NCBI RefSeq assembly: GCF_000170895.1
Contig: NZ_ABCS01000007.1
Span: 62,001-126,000 of the forward strand
Length of the DNA stretch: 64,000 nucleotides
From: Plesiocystis pacifica SIR-1
GTDB taxonomy: Bacteria; Myxococcota_A; Polyangia; Nannocystales; Nannocystaceae
Direction of reading: 5' to 3'
The translations under genes and the position numbers were made by a program. This document shows, one piece after another, positions 8,449-19,279 of the stretch. How positions within the stretch are numbered: the first letter of the stretch is position 1; the number at the start of each line of letters is the position of its first letter. The notes under the pieces were generated by a model. The model was not told the DNA's origin, searched no databases, and worked only from the letters and a program-made list of their open reading frames with translations.

Positions 8449-9921
8449 TCAGTCCTTGTCGAGCTTACCGACCAGGGACAGCTCGAAGGAGGCGCCCATG
8501 TACTTGAAGTGCGGGCGAATCTTCATCGAGCACTTGTACCAGCCAGGCTGCCCCTCGACGTCCTCGACGGTGATCGAGGCCTTGCGCAGGGGACGACGCG
8601 AGCGGACGTCGGGGGCGGGGTTCTCCATGTCCGCGACGTACTGGCTGATCCAGGTGTTGAGCTCGCGCTGCAGGTCCGAGCGCTCCTTCCACGAGCCGAT
8701 CTGCTCGCGCTGCAGCACCTTCATGTAGTGCGACAGGCGGGTGACGACGAACATGTAGGGCAGCTGGGTGCCCAGGCGGTAGTTGGTCTCCGCCGCCTTG
8801 CCCTCGGGGGTGTTCGGGAACACCTTGGGCTTTTGGACCGAGTTGGCCGAGAAGAAGGCCGCGTTGTCGCTGCCCTTGCGCATGGTCAGGCCGATGAGGC
8901 CCTCCTCGGCCATCTCGAACTCGCGGCGCTCGGTCAGCTGGCACTCGATGGGCAGCTTGGTCTGGATCTCGCCGCCTTGCTTGTACTGGTGCAGGGGCAG
9001 GCCCTCGACGGCGCCGCCGGAGGTCGGGCCGATGATGTTCGGGCACCAGCGGTACTTGGCGAAGCTGTCGGCGACGCGCACGGTCATCGCGATGGAGCTG
9101 AGGCCCCACAGGTAGTTGTCGTGCTGGTCGATCACGTCCTCGACGAAGTTGAAGGACTTGACCGGGACGTCGTCGGGCCCGTAGGGCTGACGCAGGATCA
9201 TCCGCGGGGCGCACAGGCCGACGTAGCGGGCGTCCTCGCTCTCGCGGAAGGAGTGCCAGCGGGCGTACTGCGGGCCCTCGAACAGGCTCTGCAGATCCTT
9301 GAGCTTGGGCAGCTCCTCGTAGCTCTCGATGCCGAACAGCTTGGGCGAGGCGTTGCCGAGGAAGGGCGCGTGGCTCATGGTCGCCACGGCGGCGCAGTTT
9401 TGCAGCAGCTCGATGTCCTGCGGCCCGCCGTCGAACTCGTAGAGCGAGCACATGACGCCGTAGGGGCGGCCGCCGAAGGTGCCGTACTCGGCGGAGTAGA
9501 CCGTGCGGTAGAGGCCCGACTTGGTGATCTCGGGGGCGTCCTCGAAGTCCTCGAGCAGCTCGTCCTTTTGGACCGAGAGCATGTTGACGCGGACGTTCTC
9601 GCGGAAGTTGACGTTGTCGATGACGTACTTGAGGCTGCGCCACGAGGACTCCATGGCCTGGAAGTCCTTGTGGTGCAGGATCTCGTTGATCTGCGCGCTC
9701 AGGCGCGAGTCGATCTCGACGATCATCGCGTCGACGGCCGCCTTGTCGATCTTCTTGCCCTCGCGGCCCTTGAGCATCTCGCCGATGAAGGCCTGGACGC
9801 CCTGCCTGGTGACGTCGTAGGCCTCGTCGCCAGGGGAGAGCTTGGTCTCGGCGAGGATCTGGTCGAAGAGCGAGCCTTCGCCTGCAGCTTGTGCGCCTTC
9901 GTTTTGGGTCTCGGTGCTCAT
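8449..9921 (-). CDS. tssC: T6SS contractile sheath large subunit TssC
   Basis: 490 residues, typical for TssC/VipB. Recognisable blocks are the N-terminal MEMLKGREGKKIDKAAVDAM-type region, HHKDFQAMESSWRSLKYVI, FGGRPYGVMCSLYEFDGGP, PNIIGPTSGGAVEGLP, LTERREFEMAEEGLIGLTMR and the C-terminal HFKYMGASFELSLVGKLDKD. TssC pairs with TssB to build the sheath that contracts around the Hcp tube and is disassembled by ClpV. It follows tssB by 55 bases and is clearly in the same transcript. AAGGAA upstream of the ATG could be the ribosome site. Confidence 0.95.
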   Translation of the reverse strand: MSTETQNEGAQAAGEGSLFDQILAETKLSPGDEAYDVTRQGVQAFIGEMLKGREGKKIDKAAVDAMIVEIDSRLSAQINEILHHKDFQAMESSWRSLKYVIDNVNFRENVRVNMLSVQKDELLEDFEDAPEITKSGLYRTVYSAEYGTFGGRPYGVMCSLYEFDGGPQDIELLQNCAAVATMSHAPFLGNASPKLFGIESYEELPKLKDLQSLFEGPQYARWHSFRESEDARYVGLCAPRMILRQPYGPDDVPVKSFNFVEDVIDQHDNYLWGLSSIAMTVRVADSFAKYRWCPNIIGPTSGGAVEGLPLHQYKQGGEIQTKLPIECQLTERREFEMAEEGLIGLTMRKGSDNAAFFSANSVQKPKVFPNTPEGKAAETNYRLGTQLPYMFVVTRLSHYMKVLQREQIGSWKERSDLQRELNTWISQYVADMENPAPDVRSRRPLRKASITVEDVEGQPGWYKCSMKIRPHFKYMGASFELSLVGKLDKD

Positions 9922-9976
9922 GAAACTACCGTGTTCCTTTTAAATCGATCGCAGTGGTGACTGACGAGTTCGAGGC

Positions 9977-10468
9977 TCAGCCCTCGCCCTTGTTGACGCC
10001 GAGTTCGGCCATGAGCTTCTCGCGCGCGGACACGTCGTCGAGCAGGCTCTGGATCTTCTTGCGGAAGGCCGGGACGTTGCCCAGAGGGCCCTTGAGGGCG
10101 GTCAGCGCCTCGCGGAGGGCGAGCAGCTGCTTGAGCTCGGGGACCTGGTTGGCGATGCCCTCGGGCGTGAAATCCTTGATCGACTTGAACTTCAAGCTGA
10201 CGCCCATCTCCGCGCCCTCTTCACCCGAGAGGGTGTCCGGCACGTTGATGTCGACGCCGAGGTTCTGGCTGGCGAGGACGTCAGAGAAGTTGTCCTTGTC
10301 GATGCTGACGGGCTTGCGCTCTTCGACGGGCGTGTCGTCCGCCTTGCCGGTGAAGTCACCGAGCATCATGATGCGCAGCGGCAGCTCGACGTCTTCTTGT
10401 GCATCGCCAGCCGGCTTGTAGACGATGTTGACGCGTTCTTTGGGGGCGACGGAGGCTTCTTTTCCCAT
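9977..10468 (-). CDS. tssB: T6SS contractile sheath small subunit TssB
   Basis: 163 residues from MGKEASVAPKERVNIVYKP, the usual TssB start; a longer frame to 10513 lacks support. The family blocks LPLRIMMLGDFTGKADDTP, IDKDNFSDVLASQNLGVDI and VPELKQLLALREALTALKGP are all present. TssB forms the sheath with TssC. It is the first gene of the run tssB-tssC-tssA-fused sheath-hcp, so the promoter should lie in the 400-base gap above it. The last residues (LGVNKGEG) are the usual short tail. Confidence 0.95.
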   Translation of the reverse strand: MGKEASVAPKERVNIVYKPAGDAQEDVELPLRIMMLGDFTGKADDTPVEERKPVSIDKDNFSDVLASQNLGVDINVPDTLSGEEGAEMGVSLKFKSIKDFTPEGIANQVPELKQLLALREALTALKGPLGNVPAFRKKIQSLLDDVSAREKLMAELGVNKGEG

Positions 10469-10868
10469 CTCGGCGCGGAGCGTATCACTTTTGCTCCCGG
10501 CTTCGCGACACATGATCGTGCATGGTCGACGCTTATTTTGGGGTCACGGATGCGGATCCAATCGACCCCACCCTCGCGACCGGCCCCGCGACTCGGGGCA
10601 TTGGAGCTTCGGAGCCTCGGGGGGTCACGAGGTGCGTGCAATGGATTTTGCAATTGCCCTTTTTGACCGTTCAAAACGGCACGTGAGGGGCAAAGCGAAA
10701 CATGCGCAGGCTCACGCGGGGCCCCTCGCCGAACCCTCGGTCCGAGCCCACGAATACTGATCTTCCGATCGCGTCGTGGCCCGGACTGGACCAGGCAGTC
10801 CCGCGCTCGCCAGGCCTCCCCGTCGGTCCCCGTGTCGAGCTGAGGTGTCAGCTCCGTCTCGATTGCGC
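10469..10868. promoter_or_regulatory. Intergenic region upstream of tssB
   Basis: About 400 bases without a convincing gene. It should hold the promoter of the T6SS run on the minus strand. It contains an AT-rich island (about 10640-10680) with the inverted repeat TTTTGACCGTTCAAAA at 10661-10676 and, overlapping it, CCGTT/AACGG. These could bind a regulator. I looked for a sigma-54 GG-N10-GC element on the minus strand and found no good match. Confidence 0.35.
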
Positions 10869-11198
10869 TCAGCCGCCCTGGCCGAGCTCCGTCTCGCCGA
10901 CGCGCTCCCACTCGCCCGTGCGCAGCACTCCGCGGCCACCGACGAGGCCGAGCTTCACCGGGCGGTCATGCTGCAGCAGCGCGACCACGCCCGCGAACGC
11001 GCTCATCGGCAGGTTCACGAGGATCAGCCCGTCCTCGCTCTCGCCGTCCGCTGGCACCGAGACCCCGTCGTCGTAGAAGCTCAGCCGACCCAGGGCCAGG
11101 CGCGGGCCATCGTCCGCCATCAGGTTGATGACCGCGCGCACGCCGTTGGACGCCGCCTCTCCGAACACGCCGACGTTGTACCTGCTGATCGCCCTCAT
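10869..11198 (-). CDS. Small protein of unknown function
   Basis: 109 residues from MRAISRYNVGVFGEAASNG. Upstream in-frame ATGs exist (11240, 11366), but they would run into the divergent lipoprotein gene at 11239 and encode Arg/Pro-rich filler. The protein is soluble, with alternating beta-like segments (LALGRLSFYDDGVSVP, GLILVNLPMSAFAGVVALLQ) and a Gly-rich end. It has no signal peptide and I recognise no family. It is divergent from the lipoprotein gene with a 40-base shared promoter space. Confidence 0.6.
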   Translation of the reverse strand: MRAISRYNVGVFGEAASNGVRAVINLMADDGPRLALGRLSFYDDGVSVPADGESEDGLILVNLPMSAFAGVVALLQHDRPVKLGLVGGRGVLRTGEWERVGETELGQGG

Positions 11199-11238
11199 CG
11201 CGCCCGAGTGTACGCCATCGGAGGGGTAGAGTGCGGCC

Positions 11239-11778
11239 ATGCTCTCGCCCGCCTCCCCCGGCGCCCGAACGGTCACCACCCTCGGGCTCGCTTGCGCCCT
11301 CGCCCTCGGCTCCGGCTGCTCTCGCCAGCTCCGAGCCTCCCAGTCCGTCAGCCTCAGCGGTGACACCTCCCCAGAGATCGAGGCCCTCGAGCGCGAGGAG
11401 TACGAGGTCCGAAAGAGCGTCGAGGCCGAGGAGTCCTCGACGCAGGTCTACATCTTATGGTTCCCCGTGGGCTCGGTGCGCACGGGCCCGGAGCTCTACG
11501 AGAGCGCCTACTTCGAGGCCGCCGAGAGCAACGACTGCGACGGCCTGATCCTCCCCCACGAGCGCGTGCGCCGGATCGTCGTCCCGCTCATCGCCGTCAA
11601 CATCGTGGTCAAGAAGACCCGCGTCCGCGGCCGCTGCGTCCGGGTCAAGGACGACTCGGCGCTGACGCCCACGCCCCAGCCATCGCCGACGGCACCGAGC
11701 GCGCCGGCCCCAGCCAAGGCGCCCCTCGCCGAACCCGAGGCTCCGGCGGCTCCCGAAGCCACCGCCCCGGCAAACTGA
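11239..11778 (+). CDS. Putative lipoprotein with Pro/Ala-rich tail
   Basis: 179 residues. The N-terminal hydrophobic run LGLACALALGSGC ends in a lipobox-like GSGC, so a lipoprotein signal is likely. The middle (about 65-140) has YILWFPVGSVRTGPELYESA, a CDGLILPHERV segment and a basic beta stretch ending GRCVRVK. The last 40 residues are Pro/Ala/Glu-rich, as in a wall-spanning or disordered tail. The family is not recognised. It is divergent from the 109-residue gene upstream. Confidence 0.65.
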   Translation: MLSPASPGARTVTTLGLACALALGSGCSRQLRASQSVSLSGDTSPEIEALEREEYEVRKSVEAEESSTQVYILWFPVGSVRTGPELYESAYFEAAESNDCDGLILPHERVRRIVVPLIAVNIVVKKTRVRGRCVRVKDDSALTPTPQPSPTAPSAPAPAKAPLAEPEAPAAPEATAPAN

Positions 11779-11781
11779 GCC

Positions 11782-11892
11782 TCAGATCGAGCAGCCGCCG
11801 TTGAGGGTCGCCATCTCGCCGGCCGAGGGCACCTCGAAGCTCGTCGACTCGCCGCCGTACTCGAGGGTGTAGGTCCCCGCGGCGAGCGTCAT
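11782..11892 (-). CDS. Possible 36-residue small protein
   Basis: A short frame starts at ATG 11892 and stops at TGA 11782-11784, three bases after the converging lipoprotein gene. It reads MTLAAGTYTLEYGG, then a Ser/Thr/Glu-rich middle, and ends LNGGCSI. Codon third positions are almost all G or C, as in real genes here. An in-frame TAG lies shortly upstream of the ATG, so this is not the open end of a longer gene. It could be a real small protein or a gene remnant. Confidence 0.4.
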   Translation of the reverse strand: MTLAAGTYTLEYGGESTSFEVPSAGEMATLNGGCSI

Positions 11893-12045
11893 GCCCCCAA
11901 GCTAGCAGACTGCTCGCGCCTGGCCGCTCGCCCGCGGCGGTTGTCACGGCGTGCGAGTCAAAGACACGCCGGGTGCTCGAGCCAGATGTGGGGGTTGGCC
12001 GAGGGGCCCCGGCTGGCGACGGCGAACACGTGCATGTCGTAGCTC

Positions 12046-12272
12046 TGCCCCCACAGCCGCCTGGGACCGGGGGCGCTTCGTCGCTGTCCGCTCCTCCGCT
12101 TTGGCTTGGTGGGCAATGGAGTTCGTGCCATTGAGAGGGCATGTGGTCGCCCCCGCAAGCGGGGGCGTGGATTCCTTGACAGTCCCTGAGTCGTGGACGT
12201 GGGGCAGGGAGGGCGTGGCGTCGTCCACGACGGCTAAAATCGTCAGGGACTGTGAGTCACTCACAGTCTCTG
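12046..12272 (-). repeat. Modular hairpin repeat, copy 1 (modules A+B)
   Basis: Same family as the copies at 15155, 26011, 61760 and 63595; this one is in reverse orientation. Parts: a G/C-rich segment with GCCCCCACAG, a GCCCCCGC/GCGGGGGC hairpin (12149-12166), a GTCGTGGACG/CGTCCACGAC inverted repeat (12190-12199 with 12222-12231), and a GGGACTGTGAG/CTCACAGTCTC hairpin (12246-12270) ending in CTGAG. The last hairpin lies just past the MurE stop codon and could act as its terminator. Confidence 0.85.
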
Positions 12273-12280
12273 AGCGCGGC

Positions 12281-13765
12281 TCAGCCTCCGCGCGCGCCCA
12301 TGTAGGCTGCGACAAAGTCGCGGTCCGACCACTCCACGCGCCGATCCGCGAAGATCTGCACCCGCTCGTGGCCCTTGCCCGCGACCACCACGACGTCCTC
12401 GGGCGCGGCCTCGTCGAGGGCGCGGGTGATCGCCTGTCCACGCTCGCCGATGACCCGAGCCCGCGAGGGCGTCTCCATGCCTGCCACGACCGCCGCCGCG
12501 ATCGCCTCCGGGTCTTCGTGGCGCGGGTTGTCCGTGGTCACCACGACGACGTCCGCCGAGCCCTCCGCCGCCGCGCCCATCTCCCCGCGCTTGCCCGAGT
12601 CGCGCCCGCCCCCGCAGCCGAACACGCACCACACCCGCCCCCCAGGGGCCAGCGCGCGCGCCGAGTCCAGGGCGAAGGTCAGCGACTCCGGCGTGTGGGC
12701 GTAGTCGATGAGGCAAAGGGGAGTTCCCGGGGCCGCGTAGGGCTCCATCCGACCGGGCGGGCCCGACAGCCCCTCGCAAGCCACCACCAGCTCGGGCCAG
12801 GGGACCCCCAGCCGCGCCAGGGTCGCGAGGGCGGCCGCCAGGTTGTGGGCCTGGAAAGCTCCCAGCGCGCGGATCGACACCGCCGCCTCGCCCCACGTCG
12901 AAGCCAGGCGCACGCCCAGGCCCGCGCGCTGCTGCTCGAGGCCCTCGATGTGGACGCGGGGCAGGTCGAGCTCGGGGCGCGGCTCGGCGCCGAAGACCGT
13001 GACCGCGCAGCGCTCTCGGAGCCTTCGAGCCCACGCCTCGCCGGTCGGATCGTCTGCGCCGAGCACCGCGAACTCCGGGGCGTAGGCGTCGAACAGCCGC
13101 CACTTCGCCGCGGCGTAGGCCTCCATGGTGCGGTGGCGATCGAGGTGGTCGCGCCCGAGCATGGTGAACACGCCGGCGTCGATGGGCACCCCGCCGAGGC
13201 GATCCATCTCGAGCCCCGCCGAGGAGGCCTCGATCGCCACCAGACCCAGGCCCTCGTCGACGTAGCGGGCCAGCTCGCGCTGCAGCATCGCGTGCTGCGG
13301 CGTGGTGTGGCCGCTGTCGCGCAGGTCGCCGAGCCGGCCCATGCCCAGGGTCCCCATCACCGCCGCGCCCAGGCCCACGCGGTCGGCGAGCTGGGCCGTG
13401 AAGAAGGTCGTCGAGGTCTTGCCGCAGGTCCCGGTCACCGCGACCACCTTCAGCGCGCGGCCCGGGTGGCCGTAGAAGCTCGCCGCCAAGCCCGAGACTT
13501 CGTCCGCGAGCGCCGGCACGAACACGATCCGGGGGTCGCTCGCCGCGAGCTCGCGGTCGTCGGTCAACACGGCCGCCGCCCCCTGGGCCAGAGCGTCCTC
13601 GGGCCGCGTCAGGCCCATGCGCGGGTGCGAGGGGATCCAGACCGCGACGTCCCCCGCCCCGACCGGGTCGATGCCCATGCGAAATTCTCGGAGCGGCGCG
13701 TCTTGGTGGGGACGCAGGCCGAGGGGGGCCAACCAGGCACCAAGCGACATCGAAGGCCGGGTCAT
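12281..13765 (-). CDS. murE: MurE-type UDP-MurNAc-tripeptide ligase
   Basis: 494 residues from MTRPSMSLGAWL; an in-frame ATG five codons upstream is also possible. The N-terminal UDP-binding domain is followed by a P-loop (AVTGTCGKTSTTFF), the central ligase domain with SSAGLEMDRL and GRDHLDRH, and a C-terminal domain with DYAHTPESL and DNPRHEDP. DNPR is the motif linked to meso-diaminopimelate selection, so it probably adds meso-DAP to UDP-MurNAc-Ala-Glu in the cytoplasm. The P-loop reads GTCGKT rather than the common GTNGKT. The gene stands alone, not in a dcw cluster, so it may be a second copy or specialised paralogue. Repeat copy 1 abuts its stop codon. Confidence 0.85.
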   Translation of the reverse strand: MTRPSMSLGAWLAPLGLRPHQDAPLREFRMGIDPVGAGDVAVWIPSHPRMGLTRPEDALAQGAAAVLTDDRELAASDPRIVFVPALADEVSGLAASFYGHPGRALKVVAVTGTCGKTSTTFFTAQLADRVGLGAAVMGTLGMGRLGDLRDSGHTTPQHAMLQRELARYVDEGLGLVAIEASSAGLEMDRLGGVPIDAGVFTMLGRDHLDRHRTMEAYAAAKWRLFDAYAPEFAVLGADDPTGEAWARRLRERCAVTVFGAEPRPELDLPRVHIEGLEQQRAGLGVRLASTWGEAAVSIRALGAFQAHNLAAALATLARLGVPWPELVVACEGLSGPPGRMEPYAAPGTPLCLIDYAHTPESLTFALDSARALAPGGRVWCVFGCGGGRDSGKRGEMGAAAEGSADVVVVTTDNPRHEDPEAIAAAVVAGMETPSRARVIGERGQAITRALDEAAPEDVVVVAGKGHERVQIFADRRVEWSDRDFVAAYMGARGG

Positions 13766-13876
13766 GGCGTGGCCTAGCACGATCGCTCGGGCGCGGACAA
13801 CGATCCAAAGGCCTGGCCTTCGCCATGCTTTCGCAACATCCTCGCGCGGGAACGAGCATACTTGGGTCAGACTGTT

Positions 13877-13891
13877 CCCAAATCAATTGGG
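13877..13891. promoter_or_regulatory. Inverted repeat upstream of the homocitrate-synthase-like gene
   Basis: CCCAA-N5-TTGGG lies about 80 bases before the ATG at 13969, in the 200-base gap between two divergent genes. It could be an operator. A T7 run (around 13919-13925) follows. The evidence is only the symmetry. Confidence 0.25.
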
Positions 13892-13968
13892 GGCGACGTG
13901 GGGACCACATTCCCTCGACTTTTTTTGGATCTGCATGCTCTATTGGCGCACTTCCGAAAGGGGTCGCC

Positions 13969-15168
13969 ATGGACTTGGATCAGAGCCACCTGAATGAAGT
14001 TCGAGCCGCGCTGGCGCCCGTGCGGCTGGTCGACTCCACGCTCCGCGAAGGGCTGCAGTCCGACACCCGCCCCGTCGACAGCGCGCGCAAGCTCGACATC
14101 GCGGCCCTGCTCGCGGCCTTCGGCGTCGACTGCATCGAGGTCGGCAACCCCGTCAGCTCGGAGCGCGCCCGCGCGGACGCGAGGCGCCTGGCCGGCCTCG
14201 ACCTCGGCAGCACCCGCGTCCTCGCCCACGTCCGCTGCCACCCCGAGGACATCCGCGCCGCCGTCGACACTGGCGTCGACGGCCTGAACCTGTTCATCCC
14301 CTGCTCGCCCCTGCTGCGCCACGCGAGCCTCGGCCGTTCCCTCGACGAGCTCATCGAGATCGCCGTGGGCGCCCTCGAGCTGGCCCGAGCCCTGCGCCCA
14401 GAGCTCGAGCTGCGCATCACCCCCGAGGACAGCTTCCGCACGCCCGTCCCCGAGCTCGAGCGCTTTTGCGGCGCCGTGACCTCCCGCGTCCGGGTCGATC
14501 GCGTCGGCCTGGCCGACACCGTGGGCGTCGCCCACCCCCGCGCCGTCGAGGCCCGCTTCGCCCGGCTGCGCCAGCGCTTCGACCTCGACCTCGAGTTTCA
14601 CGGCCACAACGACACGGGCTGCGCCGTGGCCAACGCCCTGCTCGCCCGCGAGGCCGGGGCCACGCACGTCGACGTCACCGTCCTCGGCCTCGGCGAGCGC
14701 AACGGCATCACCGCGCTCGAGGGCTTCGTGGCCGCGCTGCTGGTCCACGACCCCGACGCGGTCCACGGGCGCCTTCGCCTCGAGCTCCTGCCCCTGCTCA
14801 CCCGCGCGGTCGCGGACGCCTTCGGGGTCGAGATCCCGCGCAACAGCTGCCTGGTCGGCGCGAACAGCTTCGCCCACAAGGCCGGCGTGCACACCAACGC
14901 CATGCTCCGCGACCGTCGCAGCTACGAGTTCGTCGACCCCCAGCTCATGGGCGTCGAGCGCAGGCTGCTCGCGGGCCACGAGATGACCGGCGCGAGCGTG
15001 CTCGGGGCGCGGGCCCAAGCCCTCGGCCTCGACCTGAGCCCCGAGCAGCTGCGCCGCCTCGCCGCCTCCGTCCGCACCTCGGCCAGCCACGGCGCCCTCG
15101 CCAGCGAGACCATCGACGAGCTCTTGCTCGCGAGCGTGTGCGCCCCCGAGCGGGCTCAGGGACTGTGA
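13969..15168 (+). CDS. Homocitrate synthase/isopropylmalate synthase family enzyme
   Basis: 399 residues from MDLDQSHLNEV, with GAAAGGGG just upstream as ribosome site. A TIM barrel of the DRE-metallolyase type: VRLVDSTLREGLQ at the start (metal and acyl-CoA site), a Glu in TPEDSFRT, the metal-binding EFHGHNDTGCAVAN and GLGERNGITALEGFV. The region PRNSCLVGANSFAHKAGVH resembles homocitrate synthase more than LeuA, and the LeuA regulatory domain is absent. It should condense acetyl-CoA with a 2-oxo acid; the substrate is not certain. No leu or nif genes are near. Its last codons and the TGA lie inside repeat copy 2, so the repeat forms its 3' end. Confidence 0.75.
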   Translation: MDLDQSHLNEVRAALAPVRLVDSTLREGLQSDTRPVDSARKLDIAALLAAFGVDCIEVGNPVSSERARADARRLAGLDLGSTRVLAHVRCHPEDIRAAVDTGVDGLNLFIPCSPLLRHASLGRSLDELIEIAVGALELARALRPELELRITPEDSFRTPVPELERFCGAVTSRVRVDRVGLADTVGVAHPRAVEARFARLRQRFDLDLEFHGHNDTGCAVANALLAREAGATHVDVTVLGLGERNGITALEGFVAALLVHDPDAVHGRLRLELLPLLTRAVADAFGVEIPRNSCLVGANSFAHKAGVHTNAMLRDRRSYEFVDPQLMGVERRLLAGHEMTGASVLGARAQALGLDLSPEQLRRLAASVRTSASHGALASETIDELLLASVCAPERAQGL

Positions 15169-15399
15169 ATCAATTCACAGTCCCTTTCTACTTTAGCCGT
15201 CATGGACGACGCCACGCACTCCCTGCCCCACGTCCACGACTCAGGGGCTGTCAACGAATCCACGCCCCCCCTTCGCGGGGGCGACCACCAGCCTTCTCGA
15301 AGGCACGAACCCCATTGCCCACCAAGCCAAAGCGGAGGAGCGGATAGCGACGAAGCGCCCCCGGTCCTCAGATGCCTGTGGGGGCAGAGCAGAACTCAG
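15155..15399 (+). repeat. Modular hairpin repeat, copy 2 (modules A+B), between convergent genes
   Basis: A complete 245-base copy bounded by CTCAG at both ends (15155-15159 and 15395-15399). It starts with a perfect 12-base-arm hairpin (15159-15184, arm GGGACTGTGAAT, loop CA) followed by a T-rich stretch. Next come the GTGGACG/CGTCCAC inverted repeat, the GCCCCC/GGGGGC hairpin and the conserved segment CATTGCCCACCAAGCC. The upstream gene's TGA (15166-15168) lies in the first hairpin. The downstream convergent gene's TGA (15396-15398, minus strand) lies in the terminal CTCAG. Confidence 0.9.
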
Positions 15400-16232
15400 C
15401 TGCGTCCGCCCTCGGGGCCTTCCTCGATCTCGCGGGTCGAGAAGTAGGCCTTGTAGGTCGGCTGCAGCAGCTCGCGGATCCGCGAGGTCGCCCGGCGCTC
15501 GAGCGCCGAGAGGTCGGGGTGCGGCACGGTGATCAACAGGATCACCCGCGACTCTCCGCTGTGGTTCCAGGCCTCGTGGGGGTAGGCGTCGTCGAGGATC
15601 AGCCACTTGCCCGGCCGCCAGCGGCGCAGCTCGGTCCCGCAGCGGATCCCGCAGTCCGTCGCCGGCACGCGCAGCGGGTAGTGGAAGATCAAGCTCGCGT
15701 TGGTCCCCCCGCAGTGCGGGCGCAGGTGGCCCGCCAGGCCCGCGTAGTAGACCGGACCGCGCAGCATCCCCCGGGCCTGGATCGCGCGCAGGTGCCCCAC
15801 GGTGGCGGGCACCCGCGCGACCTCGTCGTCGATCCACTCCTCGTTGACCGTGCGCAGCGGATACTGCGACCACGCCTCTTGGATGCCGATGTGGGTGTGC
15901 CCCGTGGGCCGAAAGTCCTGGCCGAGGATGCCCGCCTCGAACTCGGCCGAGACCGCCTCCCAGTCGCGCTCCACCGCCTCGAACACCGCCCGGTCCTCGA
16001 CGGGGAAGTCCGCGAGCGACCAAAAGGGCTGGGCCCGCAGATCGGGAAGATGCAGGTAGTGCGGCGCGTGCAAGCTCCAGTCCGGCCACGGGCCACGGGA
16101 CGCCGCGTGTCGGTCTTCGCAGGTCAGCGTCCCGCGACGCCAACGCTCGAGCCGCACGCCCATCTCCGCCTCGGTCTGCTCGACCGCCCGCTGAAATCCC
16201 GCCTCGAACTCCCTGAACTCCATGGTCACCAA
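15396..16232 (-). CDS. Aspartyl/asparaginyl beta-hydroxylase-like protein
   Basis: 278 residues. The C-terminal half has the pattern of the Asp/Asn beta-hydroxylase family, an Fe(II)/2-oxoglutarate-dependent fold: HLRPHCGGTNASLIFHYPL (first metal His), WRPGKWLILDDAYPHEAWNH (second metal His) and SRVILLITV. These enzymes hydroxylate Asp/Asn residues or free amino-acid derivatives; the substrate here is not known. The N-terminal part is family-poor and helical. Its TGA falls in the terminal CTCAG of repeat copy 2. It is the next gene after clpV on the same strand, 130 bases away, so co-transcription is possible but not shown. Confidence 0.75.
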   Translation of the reverse strand: MVTMEFREFEAGFQRAVEQTEAEMGVRLERWRRGTLTCEDRHAASRGPWPDWSLHAPHYLHLPDLRAQPFWSLADFPVEDRAVFEAVERDWEAVSAEFEAGILGQDFRPTGHTHIGIQEAWSQYPLRTVNEEWIDDEVARVPATVGHLRAIQARGMLRGPVYYAGLAGHLRPHCGGTNASLIFHYPLRVPATDCGIRCGTELRRWRPGKWLILDDAYPHEAWNHSGESRVILLITVPHPDLSALERRATSRIRELLQPTYKAYFSTREIEEGPEGGRS

Positions 16233-16362
16233 GGGATGTACGACGGCCTCTCACGTTCTCCAACCCCCGTCGCCTCGACACCCGAAGACACGCGCGACCC
16301 CGCGCCATCGCCAGGGATGGATCGCGGGGTCGTCTGTCTCGGCCTCCGGCCCAATCGCTAAA

Positions 16363-19128
<2,766 letters not shown>

Positions 19129-19279
19129 CGGCGATGAGTTTGCCCCAGCCCGCGCGCTTCCCTCAACTACGATGTGCAACGATTTGACCCGATCCTCGGA
19201 CCACCGCGCGTGCGCGAGGGGGTCACGGGGACCGGGCCGTCCAACTCACCCAACACGCCCTCGGGTTGGCCCCAGGCTC

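Noticed and set aside
5063-8728. A 1221-residue open frame on the plus strand across tssA
   Set aside because: Opposite strand of a clear TssA gene; the translation is Arg/Gly/Leu-rich with no domain. High-GC shadow.
10469-10868. A sigma-54 promoter for tssB
   Set aside because: No good GG-N10-GC match on the minus strand in the gap.
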